Assembly: GCA_017979445.1 (NCBI GenBank)
Contig: CM030706.1
Coordinates: forward strand, 15,052,967 to 15,116,966
DNA from: Akebia trifoliata
Lineage: Eukaryota > Streptophyta > Magnoliopsida > Ranunculales > Lardizabalaceae
Direction of reading: 5' to 3'
Length of the DNA: 64,000 nt
Shown: one piece after another, positions 44,904 to 56,356 of the stretch
How the letters are laid out: each line of letters starts with the position of its first letter
Numbering within the stretch: position 1 is the first letter of the stretch
Translations under genes and position numbers: made by a program
The notes under the pieces: generated by a model
What the model was told of the DNA's origin: nothing
What the model saw: the letters and a program-made list of their open reading frames with translations, nothing else
Database searches by the model: none

Positions 44904-45840
44904 CTAACAATAAGAAAAATTGGGATGAGACATATTATCAAGGTGGTATGTTTGGCTAAAAGAATTAGGCATGGGGTTTCTATATATGTTGTAGGCATTG
45001 ATTATATTGATCTGCTCAACTAAACTTGGATAGCATTCAACCAAATGGTCATTATTGTCACAAAGGAAACATAATATTCTTGGCTTACTCATTACTTGTG
45101 AAACTTGATAAGACTCTTGGTGAAGGTGTTTTCCAAAATGGTAAACGTATCAATCTTTTCATTCAAGTTGTCCACCCCACTCACTAGACCAGTCACAACA
45201 TTCTTGAGATCAAGATCTTCCTTTATCTCATATATGCCTGACTTCTTAACTAACTCTTCTCTCTCAAACTTTCCACTACTAGTGCCCCAATTCTTAGTAC
45301 TCTCTTCTAAGTCAACAAGAAAATCATAATCATGATTCGGCGTTTGATTCATGAATTTACCCTTATACATGGACTCAACTAGGATGCGTTGACATAGGGT
45401 TAATCCTTTATAGAAACTTTGGCCTAATTGTGCCTTATCAATGTCATGATGCGGGCATTTGACTACTAAATCATTGGATCTTCTTCAAGTTTGGAAGAAT
45501 TCTTCGTCAAGACTCTTTTGAAAATTTCTCATGGCATCCTCATTCTCTCTATTTTTTTTTTTATTGGATAAAATTTAGCCATGAATTTCTTGGAAAGAAT
45601 ATCCCAAGTGGTGATGGAATGAGGTGATGGAGAGTTCAACCACGTGACTGCATGATCTTCTAAGGAAAGAGAAAATAATCTCAACTTGATGCTTTCCTCA
45701 TCTAAATTCTAGTTTCTAGATGTTTGACAAATTTTCAAAATCTTATTAAGGTATATGTAAGGTTGTTCAGGCTTGAAACCGTGAAATCTCGATACCATGT
45801 TTATAGTTACCGCTCTAATCTAAAATTGACCTGTTTTGTC
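44904..45840 (-). pseudogene. gag: Athila-like gag, minus strand
   Basis: In order on the minus strand: LRLFSLSLEDHAVTWLNS and SITTWDILSKKFMAKFYPI (about 45700-45560), the core of the Athila gag domain. Then come FMNQTPNHDYDFLVDLEEST and GIYEIKEDLDLKN in a frame at 45370-45092, and CFLCDNNDHLVECYPS in a frame at 45092-44904 (zinc knuckle, compare 7495). Stops and frameshifts separate the blocks. The 74-codon plus-strand frame here is a shadow. Confidence 0.87.
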
Positions 45841-46174
45841 TTGAGGTAGAACAATACATGTAGGTGGGGTAGTAAAAAAATTAAGCGAACAACTTATTTA
45901 ACATTCTCTTAAAATCACCCATGGTGATTGTTGATGATAATGATGGATTTCTACTTATCACACGCTTAATTTCGAGATCAAGAGGTTCAACTTCTTCTCT
46001 CCATGATTGCCTATCAAGAATACAAACACAATCGACCAATCAAACAAATGAAAAAAAGATTGGATCTAGGGGGTGCCTTAAATCTAGACAGCTCTTAACT
46101 GATTAGAAACAATGCAATGAATCTTCCAACTCAGTTCCATGAAATCAAAACTAGTTAATTGGGTTCCCAGATAA

Positions 46175-46303
46175 AAGGCAACACATAATGTGTAGCAAGG
46201 GCACTCTTAAATCACTTTTATGTCTAGAATAGACGTAGTCTATCCCCAATTGGGCAAACATGTCCTTAGGCACCATTGATGATAAAGAAGTGCAATTGGT
46301 GCA
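46175..46303 (-). other. Leader module, minus strand copy
   Basis: The complement of gcaagggcactcttaaatca, agacgtagtctatccccaat and agaagtgcaattggtgca gives the same three blocks as 7167-7300 and 31191-31340. It lies between the PBS and gag of the minus-strand Athila-like element. Confidence 0.7.
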
Positions 46304-47121
46304 ACTCAAAGCAGACTTCTCCTATTGAGCACATGGATCCGAAAGCTTGAGTTTAATTAATTTTAATTAATTTGATTAGGCAACTAGTGATTCAAATTTT
46401 TCTAAGGACAAGAAATTAGTAATGACCTCCAATCCTTATCTTGTTGGTGCCATCCCTTAGTAGGGGTGCCCTTTTACTAATTAGTGATTCAACTATGCAA
46501 ATAACAATTAACAATCAAAGTCAATGAGTAACCTACTATCACAGTTCTAGATGAGGGATGTCGAGTTGAGTCAATTTGGTCCACCAAATCTAGTTTTGGT
46601 ATGCGAACCCTAGGAGTTAGACGATATAGTCAAACTGTCCTACGTCCCTAAATTCTTACAATCCAAATCTTCTTTGATTATTAAAATAACTTAAAGATTT
46701 ACATAGGTACCTAGTACAAAGTTATCTAAACAAAATTGAAATCTATTCTAAAATAGAAAGTTAAATTTCTTCAAGATTGTTTGGATCTCCTTTTAAATTC
46801 CTCCTTTAAGATGAAATATCTATGAAAAAAAAAAAATAGAACATCAAAACTATAGCAAATAAGAAAAATCCAAAAGTAACAGAACTAACCATTACAACCC
46901 TTTGGTTTCCAGAAAGTTTTAAGAAAAACCAAAGGAATCAACTCCATTGTTCCACTGTGGCGTGATTGGGATAATGAGTTGACAACTCAGATTTCATTAG
47001 AAAGCTTAGAAATACCCATGTAAAAAAATATGATAATTTTTTACTCTAGAAAATATTTGGACGCAATAGAACAAAAATAGAAATTGAACCGATGCTCCCT
47101 TTCAAATTCAAAAATCATATC

Positions 47122-47144
47122 CTTATCTTCGACAACGGTGCAAA
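47122..47144 (-). other. Degenerate Athila-type primer binding site, minus strand
   Basis: On the minus strand aattttgcaccgttgtcgaaga follows the LTR end and resembles the tttggcgccgttgccgggga type used by Athila-like elements (ccgttg and the spacing are kept). Confidence 0.6.
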
Positions 47145-47150
47145 ATTTTT

Positions 47151-48454
47151 TAGACTGCTAGTCTAGTAGTGATTGATTGAGAATAATATGTTGCTATATT
47201 GTCGTAAGGCTCCTTCCAAACAAATAAATTTATCTTACTCAAAGGACAAGTAAGGGTCGAATCCACAAGGATAAGGGCGGAACTTCAAATCAAATTACAA
47301 ACGAATCGAAATAAGATTAAAACCAGTTTGTTGTTATTTGAAAAATGCAACAGAAATCAAATTGCTAAAATTAGGATGAAATCAAGATATCAAATCCATT
47401 AAATAAAATGGATCCACTTAAAGTAGATTAACTACACACTTCAATTGCAACCTCTTTGAAACTCAACCTAAGAGGATGATAATGCCTTAGGTTGGAAGAT
47501 TTAACTTTGAAAACAAAGTATGGGATATTAAAGCTAGGATTCCTTCATTCGAAGGTGTGAATCCCTACTACCTAATATCTAAGTTAAGCATCTTTACTCT
47601 TATCTAAGTTGACCTATCTAGATTAAGCATAACGGGTGAGAGGTACTCAACTAGAAATTTGATCCACAAGAGTTGGATAAACCTTGAACATAATCCATTA
47701 AGCAATAAGCATAAAAATAAAAGGAAAATAATTTAAAAGCATAATTGAACTTTCTTTAGGATTTCCCACCTCTCTAATAGAGGGAGATCTTAACTTATAA
47801 TCATTGCAAGATAAGAAGAAAAAGTAAAAGAGAAGAAATCTTCTTTCACTGACGGATCAAAGGTTATAACCTCTTTCGATCACTTACAATTACAAAAAAT
47901 TATAGAAAATAAACCTAGACTAAATGGGGAAGAAGGCCTAAAACTAAATTAGGAGAAGTACTGAAAAAGAGAACAATTACAATGGACCTAGGTCCTATTT
48001 ATAGATAATTCTCGGGTTTCAGAAGGATCTAGTATGTGCGATCATCATCAATCAGGTTACCCTTGCGTGCAGAGCATGGCCATAAAAATTCTCCCTAATT
48101 GATCACCTTTTTACTGTGCTACAGTTGAGGTCCACTATGGCATGATTGGGGTGGATAAAAAATGTGCTAATTTTGGTTCATAGCTCTATTATTCATCTTT
48201 GATTGTTCTGGTGTGTTTGAATTACTTGGCTTTGTTCATATTTGGATTTTTTATCTAAAGCCGACACGATCATCAGATTTTTCAATTTATTCAATTATTT
48301 AATGCAAGTATGCCAAATTAATACGATAAAATATGTAGAGAGTTTATATAAGGCATAAACATGATTATTTGATAATTAAGGTATAACTAGAGTCTAGAAT
48401 GTCATAAGTACTTGCAAAATGTGCATTAAAATTAGGATTTTAGGACACTGATCA
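47151..48454 (-). repeat. 5' LTR of the minus-strand Athila-like element
   Basis: On the minus strand it begins tgatcagtgtcctaaaatcc (compare tgatgagtatctcgaaacac at 5622), has ttgcacatttt-like text shortly after, and near its end the block ccttgtggattcgaccctta cttgtcc. It ends agcagtcta where the intact copy ends cagtctcatca. About 1.3 kb, similar in length to the 1.2-kb LTRs of 5622-11548 but clearly diverged. Confidence 0.75.
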
Positions 48455-49274
48455 CAACCCTAAGACGGTAGTTAATGTTGTCTAGGTTTTTGGGAACCCA
48501 AACGACTAATAGCACAAAGACATATTTGGCAGTGAAAATCTAGGCATCAAATAGAAATGAATCCCTATGATCGCATAGAAGATATATGTGATCATGGAAA
48601 GAAAGCTTGGTAAAAGAAAATTGTTTAATCGTGTTTGGATCAGCCAAAAAATTATTTTTATTTTATTTATTTTAAATTTAGGCTAAACTTGAAGCTTAGA
48701 GGATTGTCATGTTATTTTTCCAAAGTAACCATCCATGTGGGCGCAACAAGTGGATCTTATCGAACAAAAAGGGGAATCTGAAGACTTAAAAAAATTGTAA
48801 AGGTATATATTAAAAATCATAAAAAAAAAAGTTGGACTAATCCGTTTACAAATCCGACTGGGTCATCAGTCAAACCAATTAAAGCGGGCAGGCCAATTGA
48901 TTGTTTTTTTTTTTTAATTTTTAAATTGGGCTTTTAGGTTGACTTGACCCATACAAGTAAGTGGGTCTAGTCCAACCCCATTTGACCTGTCCGTCCGCTC
49001 CATTTTTTTAAACAGTACTTTTAACTCTTATAGAATTTATTCAATTGGCTTAATTTTTAACTTACGCATCAGACACTCTCTGGAAGGTACCACATATCAA
49101 TGCCATAAGTAGAAGAAAGCAAGTAAACTAGAAGAGGAGAAAACGATATGTTTCTCTGTGGCAGTCTCAAGGTGTAAATGATAGGAGGAGAAAAATTGCC
49201 TCTACAATAATTGTAAAATCGATTATATGACTATTTTTTTAATTATTTTATATAAGAGTTCCGATGGTATCCTC

Positions 49275-49378
49275 GCACTTCTCAACAGATGCCACATAAG
49301 TAACAATTCAAGAAAATTTAAAAAATAGACATTTGAGAAATTAATTTCTTGTGACTTACGTGGCATGTGTTAAAGTGC
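49275..49378. mobile_element. Small foldback element or MITE remnant
   Basis: The left arm gcacttctcaacagatgcca cataagtaac pairs with the right arm gacttacgtggcatgtgttaaagtgc (inverted), giving a hairpin of about 35-bp arms with a 30-bp loop. No clear target duplication. Confidence 0.5.
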
Positions 49379-49677
49379 CTAGGTGCATAGGATCTAGATT
49401 CGAAGACTATATAAATGGAAATGGCGGGTTCCGTGATGAACAGCCATTTTTGCCCACCATCTTTACCTCATAACACTGGAAGACAACCAAAGCTTAGGTG
49501 CCGATTTTTTTGACTCTTCCACTTCCCCTCGTTTTTGGTATGTTTCATGCATACAGTTAAATAGTACCAATAAAATAAAATAAAATGATAGACTGAAAAT
49601 ATTAAAAAAAAATTTAACACATTACAAGCCATAAAATAAATCAGGCCCTCACAATATTGGAAAAAACTTTGAAGGGG

Positions 49678-49843
49678 GCAGCCCGCGTCAAACTTTTGAA
49701 TGAACCCTCTCCATTGTATTCCACGTGGCATATCAAAGGAGGTATTTAAAAATTTTGTGAAAATGTAAGGATGTGAAATAAATAAAAATTTCCATGTGTT
49801 GTAATGAAGAGGGTTCTTTCGAAATTTGAAGCGGGCTGGCTGC
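49678..49843. mobile_element. Second foldback element or MITE remnant
   Basis: The arms gcccgcgtcaaacttttgaa tgaaccctctccat (49681-49714) and atgaagagggttctttcgaa atttgaagcgggc (49804-49836) are inverted copies with a few mismatches, about 90 bp apart. No coding capacity. Confidence 0.52.
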
Positions 49844-50322
49844 TATAAAGTTGGCTCCACAACATTGGTTGTTTCTTAGATGGTTAGAAACTGCAATCAA
49901 AATAGTCTAATTGGTAAATCAATACTCTCAAAAACCCATTGACGATGTGATTACAATCACATGATTGGATCTAAACCTTGCCCTTTCTTTCTTCTTTTTT
50001 TTCCCCTTTTCCTTCTTTTTCTATTTTTTCTTTCATTTTTTAAGAAAGCAAGGAGTTGTTGGTAAGTGCTAAAGTTGGTTCAACAGATTTTGAACCAAGA
50101 TTGTGGGATCGACACTCCACAGTCCACATGCCTAATCAACTTAGCTAAGTTGACACATTCATCAAAACCATACATTCACCATTATATCTTTATTTTTTTT
50201 ATTTAAGTAGCATTTCGTGAGTTGAATTTGACGAAATTTCCATTCCGATTCATTGTTCATTTTAATTCCCAAAACATTTAGTGTGCAATAGCAGATTTTT
50301 CAAAGTAATGATCTTGCTTATA

Positions 50323-50788
50323 TGTCTTAGATTTTATGCATTCAAAATTCTAAAACATGACTTTAATATACTTTAATTTTTCCCAATAGGATCTAATCTA
50401 TCACATATCTCAAACACACTATTCATTCAATGTAAAACGAGTCAAGGATACTTACCTTGTGCAATTATGAAATCGCTACTCCAAAACGTTACAGATGTGT
50501 CTCTCTATCCACATGTTCCTCGAAGCTTTCAAAATCCCAATCAAATTGATCATTTCCTTCTAGACCCACATTTTCCTTTCTCTCTATCTGGACCGACAAG
50601 GTAGTAGTGATTGATGCTTTCTATTTTATGCATTTTCCACACATACATTCTTTCTTATTCATATTTCCAATATGGGGTCACCGATCCCTTCTAAAAATAA
50701 AGGTTGAGGGCCTGGAATTATTCTTTTAGTAAATTTCCTATCCATCAAGGTTCCTCATTAACTTTAAAGAATATTTATAATTCTAGAG
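50323..50788 (-). repeat. 3' LTR of the copia element (5' part of LTR lost)
   Basis: Clearly similar to 54320-54799 over its whole length: gactttaatatacttt, cccaataggatctaatctat cac, cttaccttgtgc and tttataattcta. The right-hand LTR can be followed to gaattctaaca at 54905, forming a TGTTAG...CTAACA pair with its other end, but the left-hand LTR loses similarity shortly after 50788 and runs into RNase H coding sequence. A deletion across the end of RNase H, the purine tract and the LTR start explains this. Confidence 0.8.
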
Positions 50789-50819
50789 ATATTGGGACTC
50801 TTTGATATCGTTAGCGACC

Positions 50820-52290
50820 TAGCTATAGAGTCGACAACCTTAAGTCACGAGATAAAGTTCGACGCAACCATAGAGCATAACTCGTGGCCTTGAAGTATGT
50901 CACTTATTCAGCCTTCATAATAAATGAAGTAGTAACACTCTGCTTCACGCTCCTCTACGAGATAACTCCTCTTGTTAGTAGAAATACAAAACCTAATCTC
51001 GACTTTTTACTATCAAAGTATTCGACAAAATTTGAATCTGAGTATCCGATTACTTCTAGATGATTTGATCTCCTGTAAGTGAGTATATAATCCTTCGTCC
51101 ATTATAGATGTCTCATAACCTTATTTGGAGTTTTCCAATGATCTATTCTCAAATTATTTTGATATCTTCCTAACATTCTAACTACAAAACTGATATCCAG
51201 TCCGATACATGTTTGAGTGTACATCAAACTCTCAATAGCTAAAGTATATGGAATATCCTTCATCTTCTCCCTTTTTAAATCATTCTGCGAACATTGCATC
51301 AAGTTAAACTTGTCTTCTTTTTCGATAGGTGCGTCACGAATAGAACAAGATTACATATTATCTCTCTAAAACTTTGTTGATATAATCTTTCTAAAACAAC
51401 CCTAATAATCTTTGAGATCAATTCCTAAGGATTTCTATGCCAATAACATATTTTTCCTCATCTATATCAATCATCTTAAAGTTCTTAGTAAGGTAATTTT
51501 TTATTTCGTGAAACAAACTAAAATCATTATTAACTAACAGAATATCATCCACATACAAAATCAATATGATAAACTTGTTCCCACTAATCTTCAGATATAT
51601 ATACTAGTCGATAGTATTTTCTTTAAATCTGAAAGAGGTAATTGTATCATTAAATTTTATGTATCATTGCCTTGAAGCTTGTTTAAGTCTGTAAATGGAT
51701 TTCTTAAATCTGTAGGTTAACTTTTTTTTTCCTTTTCTATGAACACTTTAAGCTGTTTCATGTAGATTTCTTCATCTAAACTCCCATTTAAAAAGACTAA
51801 TTTCATATCCATTTGGTGTAATTCATAATCATAACGAGCCATTAATGCCATAATGATTGTAAGTGAGTCTTTCTTTGAAACTGAAAATAAAGTTTCAATG
51901 TAATCGATACCTTCCTTTTGAGTAAAACCTTTGACTACAAGTATAGCTTTAAATCATTCAACACTGCCTTTTATGTCGCGTTTGATCTTTAAAACTCATT
52001 TACAATCGATTTTCTTATTTTTAGGAGTCAATTCGACGAGATCCCAAACATAGTTCTGGTCTATAGATTTGAACTCTTCTTTTATGACATTTATCCACTT
52101 GATAAAATCAGTACTTTTCATTGCTTGTGAAAATATAGTCGGATCTTTATTTATCCCAATATCAAAGTCAGATTCATATAGATATATCACGTAATCATCT
52201 GAAATGACAGGTCTTTTTACTCGAAGAGATCTTCTTAGAACTATTAGTGACAAATCTTCAATTACAATGATTGAGTCTTGATGGAATGAT
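50820..52290 (-). pseudogene. pol: copia reverse transcriptase and RNase H remnant
   Basis: On the minus strand: RRSLRVKRPVISDDYVIYLYE and WINVIKEEFKSIDQNYVWDLVEL (52230-52010) form the start of RT. The catalytic YVDDILL lies at 51555-51535 with YVDD intact. DIPYTLAIESLMYTQTCIGL and DISFVVRMLGRYQNNL (51260-51140) form the thumb. RNase H has GFVFLLTRGVIS, KQSVTTSFIMKAE and SYALWLRR, then ends at about 50830. Stops (for example W to TAG after GVIS) and frameshifts are frequent. Confidence 0.9.
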
Positions 52291-52419
52291 GAACCAACTT
52301 GTTCTAACTATTATCCATTTTTCTCAAGTTGTTAAACATCTTGAAAATTATAGTTTCATAAAATTAAGAGGTGATAGGATATCCATTCTTATTTTTTGAG
52401 AGTTATTTTATATGATTCC

Positions 52420-53070
52420 ACACTCCTACTTTGCCACAGAAATAGTACTTGACACTATTACCATTTTTCCTTTCAGTCTAATTTGCATTCCCAAATGCTT
52501 TACTTTTTCTTGAAGTATTTTTCTTCCATTTTTTGACTTTCCTCGTTTCTTTTTTATTCCTTGAGTCATTATAAAAGTAAATTATTTTCTTTCTTATCTC
52601 AATTTTGTCTCCTTTTTAATGAACATATTAGTTAGTTCATTCACACTCTAATTGTCTTTATTAGTATTGTAGTTGATCTTAAAGGGATCGAACTTAGCTA
52701 GGAAAGAGTTGAGGATGAATTATACTAAGAAGGAATCATATACACTCATTCCTAATATTCTAAGTATTGTAGTCTTGTTTGTCATATTGAGGATATGATC
52801 TGATTTTCTCACGGCCCATCATACTTTATGGTCATCAACTCAGTCATCAGCGTGTCCACAAGTGATTTATCAGCAGATTTAAACTTTATTTCACATTTTT
52901 CAAACACTCCTATGCGATGTCAGTAGGAGGTATGTTGTTAGTAATTGTCATCCTCATGAATATCAAATTAACTTTATTCGATTTTTCCCAAATGAGGAGC
53001 AAGTTCTCTTGGTTTATCGTATTACTCTCAGTTAAGTCTACAAATTTTGTAAAGATGAGTGTTAGGTCAA
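52420..53070 (-). pseudogene. gag: copia gag remnant
   Basis: On the minus strand a segment near 52760-52600 reads SFLAKFDPFKINYNTNKDN, then SVNELTNMFIKKE, typical of the C-terminal half of copia gag (polypeptide UBN2 type). YYFCGKVGVWNHIK near 52440 is an eroded CCHC zinc knuckle. Frameshifted and with stops. Confidence 0.72.
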
Positions 53071-53689
53071 TATCCTAAACACCTAGAGTGAATTGGATGT
53101 GCTCATACTATTCCAAAAAATTTGAGCCGATGAGGATTAGAACGGTGGATGCATGAGAGTACAATCAACTCGGAACTAAAATTTATAAGGACAATAATCT
53201 AATAAGTACTTTGAGTTTTATTGAATAATGATGAACTTATCAATATCACTTAAATTCATCCTTTGGGTTAAACTAAATATATTTATTGTTCACTTACTTT
53301 AAGGTAAAGATTAATTTATTTACCTTATAAGATTAACATAATTTATTTAGTCAATTTTGTTACTTTTGGGTATCCAATCTTAGTTCTATTAAACTCATGT
53401 AAATTATATTACCTTACTTAGAATTAATTAGTTAAATGAAATTATCTTTTAAGCTAATCTCATTTACCTAATTAAGTCTGCAATTGTAAGTTTTATTATT
53501 CTTTAATGTCGTCTCTATGACCAATTTAATACAATTAGATATTTTAGGAATTTTACTAATTATAGCCACTTTGACAACTAAAAAATTAGTAGAATTTATG
53601 TTCTTCTAAATTGTTCATTAATATTTACATAACCTTAAGGTTATTTTTTAATGTTCCAATAACATGATATGGCATAAAATTTTAATCGT

Positions 53690-54135
53690 TAAATCGAAAA
53701 TCATATTGGATCATAATCTTGTACCAAAACAAAATCAATTGAATCATGATATTGGAGCAAAACTAAATTTAATTGAATCCTTATATATATTAGCAAAACC
53801 AAAATCAATTAAATCAATAAGAAAAACGAAATCAATTGTATCAATGTATATAAGCAAAATTGAAATCAATTGAATCATTAAGCAAACTGAAATAATTGCA
53901 CCATTAAGAAAAATCGAAATCAATTGAATTAATAAGCAAAACGAAATCAATTGGATCATTATATATAAGTAAAAAAATCAAAATCGATTGACGAAATGAT
54001 ATATCACCATAATCTGAATTCAATTACCGAAATTATATATATATTCAAAATTTGAATTCAATTATCGAAATATATATAGTCAAAATCTGAATTCAATACA
54101 ATCAAAACTGAATTCAATTAAATGTAATCTTGTAG
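53690..54135 (-). repeat. Degenerate short tandem repeat in the copia leader
   Basis: The unit aagcaaaac(c)gaaatcaattgaatcattat or close recurs about ten times with spacing of roughly 30-45 bp between 53690 and 53990. A related gaattcaattaccgaaatatat series runs to about 54130. It lies between the PBS and gag. Frames of 69 and 71 codons over it are repeat artefacts. Confidence 0.82.
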
Positions 54136-54300
54136 CAAAATGAAAATCACTTATTTGAATAAAATATTGAAATTGAATTTCAATCATAATAACTATGATC
54201 ATATAAATGAGATCAAGAAATTGGAACAAGCATTTTATCTTAAATTATGGCAACCTCTATGCATGAATAGTTCAAAGTCAAGATATGGAGATTCAAGAAC

Positions 54301-54318
54301 CTATGACTCTGATACCAC
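54301..54318 (-). other. tRNA-Met type primer binding site of the copia element
   Basis: The complement reads gtggtatcagagtcatag immediately after the LTR. tggtatcagag is the usual initiator tRNA-Met PBS of plant copia elements and fixes the element's orientation as minus. Confidence 0.88.
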
Positions 54319-54319
54319 A

Positions 54320-54905
54320 TGTTAGATTTTACACTTTCAAAATCGTAAAATATGACTTTAATATACTTTGATTTTTCCCAATAGGATCTAATCTATCACA
54401 TATCTCAAACACACTATTCATTTAATGTAAAATGAGCTAAGGGTACTTACCTTGTGCCATTGTGAAATAGTTGATCCAAAGCATTGGAAATGTACCTCTC
54501 TATCCACGTGTTCCTTGATGCTTTCAAAATCCCAATCAAATTGATAATTTCCTTCTAAATTCACCTTTTCCCTTCTCTTTATATGGATCAGCTAGGTACT
54601 AGTGATTGATGGATATCACTCTTGTAAACTTTCTATTTTATGCATTTTCGATACATACATTCTCTCTTATTCATATTTTCAATATGGATTGTTGATTCAT
54701 TTTAGTTATGAAGGTTGAGGGCCTAGAATTATTCTTTTAGTAAGTTTCATATCCATGAAGGTCTCTTACTAACTTTAAAGAATATTTATAATTCTAACGA
54801 TATAAGAATTCTTTAATATTGGTATTGATTATGTATATAGAATCCTTGTGCAATTAACAACAAAAACAATGAGGTCAATAGGCCATACGATATAGAATTC
54901 TAACA
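54320..54905 (-). repeat. 5' LTR of the copia element
   Basis: Plus-strand ends are tgttagatttta (54320) and gaattctaaca (54905), which are inverted matches as expected for LTR ends. Only 54320-54799 is well matched in the other LTR, with weaker similarity to about 54830, so the outer boundary is a proposal. Confidence 0.75.
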
Positions 54906-55325
54906 ATATAAAATAGGGAGGTCATTGATATAATAACGATTCTCGCTAGTTTGTAGTGAACCTGCGATTTAGTTACTATATAAACTAGTGAAATTATTAC
55001 TATATGAGTGATCTCACTATTGTATATCAATGAGATTGTCACTTAGAAAAACCTGTGATCATGCACTTCATGTTTTGGGAATTAAATTGGATAGTGAGTT
55101 GAAATGGGAATTTTATCAAAAGTTTATCACATTTTGAAAATTTTCTTAGCAAAAAAAAATTATACATTTATAATACGGTACATTTGGGAGTCATTTCACC
55201 TATCCTAATTATAGCAACCAAAAATATTCATTTCCTAGGGATTAGTAAAATTACCAAATTCAGGCAATCAGACCCATTTAAATTCAATCAAACCCATGGA
55301 TCCGGTCCAAAAATCAAGAGGTATA
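54906..55325. other. Unassigned sequence
   Basis: AT-rich, with atagtgagatcactatt-type short inversions near 54950-55030. No gene or element end is recognised. Confidence 0.35.
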
Positions 55326-55329
55326 GCCA

Positions 55330-55830
55330 TATTAGCCGACCCTCCTCCACGTTACACACTATATATGGTTCGACTACTTTGGCCAAACACCGCCATTGTT
55401 CTCTTAAGTGATTTCGCCCCATTATCGAACCCTCTATGACTTCTCTTAGGTGGTTCAGCCACCTTGGCAAAACCCCTGCCCCTCCCCTATTTATCCTCTA
55501 AGTGATTTCGTCCTTTCCCCGAACCTTATATTGCCTTTTTTAAGTGGTTCAACCCCTTAGCCAAATCCTTTATTTCCCAATTTCAATGGGACGGCCACTT
55601 TGGTAAAACCCTCTAATGTTTATTTTTGAGTAGCTTGGCCACCTTCCAACCCCTTATAGCTCATGTTAGATGGTTCGGGCCCCTTAGTCGAATTATGCCA
55701 ACCCTTATCGCATATATTATACAAAATCGATCACCTAGTTTATTCTTAATATCAAATCCTCTAAGTGGTTCAATCTCATGGATATCCTCTAAGTGGTTCA
55801 ATCTCATGGATCATCTTATCAAAGAATCAC
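55330..55830 (+). repeat. Degenerate repeats (gtggttcggccac...gccaaaccc) in the 3' UTR of a Tat-type element
   Basis: Short blocks such as (a)agtg(g/a)tt(c/t)(g/a), ccacctt(g/a)gc(c/a)aaaccc and ccccta recur irregularly every 50-70 bp from 55330 to about 55700. An exact 36-bp-spaced duplication starts near 55760 (atcctctaagtggttcaatc, twice). The position upstream of an LTR with a TATA box suggests a repeat-bearing 3' UTR. Confidence 0.6.
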
Positions 55831-55925
55831 ATAGGTCAATCATTGGGGATCGTTCTAATCAATTGCAAAAAAGCAATCGTATGCAAAGCTACCCAAGTAG
55901 CACAAGACTTCCAAGGCAAAAGTGT

Positions 55926-56350
55926 ATATGATACCCGAAAGAGCCACAACTTAATAACTCGACTGAGTCAACTAGAGAATTAAACAATCATCAAGTTAGA
56001 ACGATTACACATTTAAAGTCACTCCTCATGTAAGTTACAAAAATCATGAGGAGTGGGTTTTCATTGTAATCAAAACATCAGACTTTTACTACTATAAATA
56101 CTAGACAACATGGGTGAGTGGTTACAACTAAGTTTACTATCTCATTAATGACCCAACTTTATAAATAAAGAAAACTTCTCTCAATCACACCTAAGGCACA
56201 AGCCACACAGAACTCTAGTGTCTTTATTTTCTTCTTCTTACTCTACAATTTTCATCAAGTATTAACTTAATCGTTAGAACTTCCTTAGTCGACACCACAT
56301 CAGTGTCTTTTTAGACAAAGAAGAAAGAAAAAGATGATCTAGAAAAGTAA
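55926..56350 (+). mobile_element. LTR of a Tat-type element (partial)
   Basis: A TATA box tataaatac lies at 56093-56101. Downstream aacttaatcgttagaactt ccttagtcgacaccacatca (56260-56305) matches the block found near the end of Tat LTRs. A possible TG start lies near 55923. The right end is abutted by a copia-type LTR at 56357. No partner LTR in the window. Confidence 0.55.
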
Positions 56351-56356
56351 GGTTCA

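Larger units (their letters stand above)
44880..48454 (-). mobile_element. 5' half of an Athila-like element, minus strand
   Basis: Reading leftwards: 5' LTR (48454-47151), PBS, leader with the shared module, and gag ending near 44904. Pol and a 3' LTR are absent; the sequence left of 44880 belongs to a plus-strand element. The element was probably truncated by insertion, deletion or inversion. Confidence 0.8.
48455..50322. other. Unassigned region with two foldback segments
   Basis: No gene is supported. Two inverted-repeat segments stand out and are listed separately (49275-49378 and 49678-49843). The 87-codon minus-strand frame (49468-49731) overlaps one foldback arm and has no motif. Confidence 0.4.
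50323..54905 (-). mobile_element. Ty1/copia element, minus strand, internally deleted
   Basis: The direct repeats at 50323-50788 and 54320-54799 (or to 54905) are LTRs. The primer site next to 54320 shows the element reads on the minus strand. Order from right: 5' LTR, PBS, repeat-rich leader, gag (about 53070-52420), RT and RNase H (52260-50820), 3' LTR. Protease and integrase are missing: the gag zinc-knuckle remnant lies only about 170 bp from the RT start. Left flank ttata and right flank atata (54906-54910) are a possible imperfect TSD. Confidence 0.85.

Noticed and set aside
54906..54910. TSD of the copia element (ttata/atata)
   Set aside because: One mismatch in five AT-only bases is not convincing, and the outer LTR boundary is uncertain; noted only as possible.
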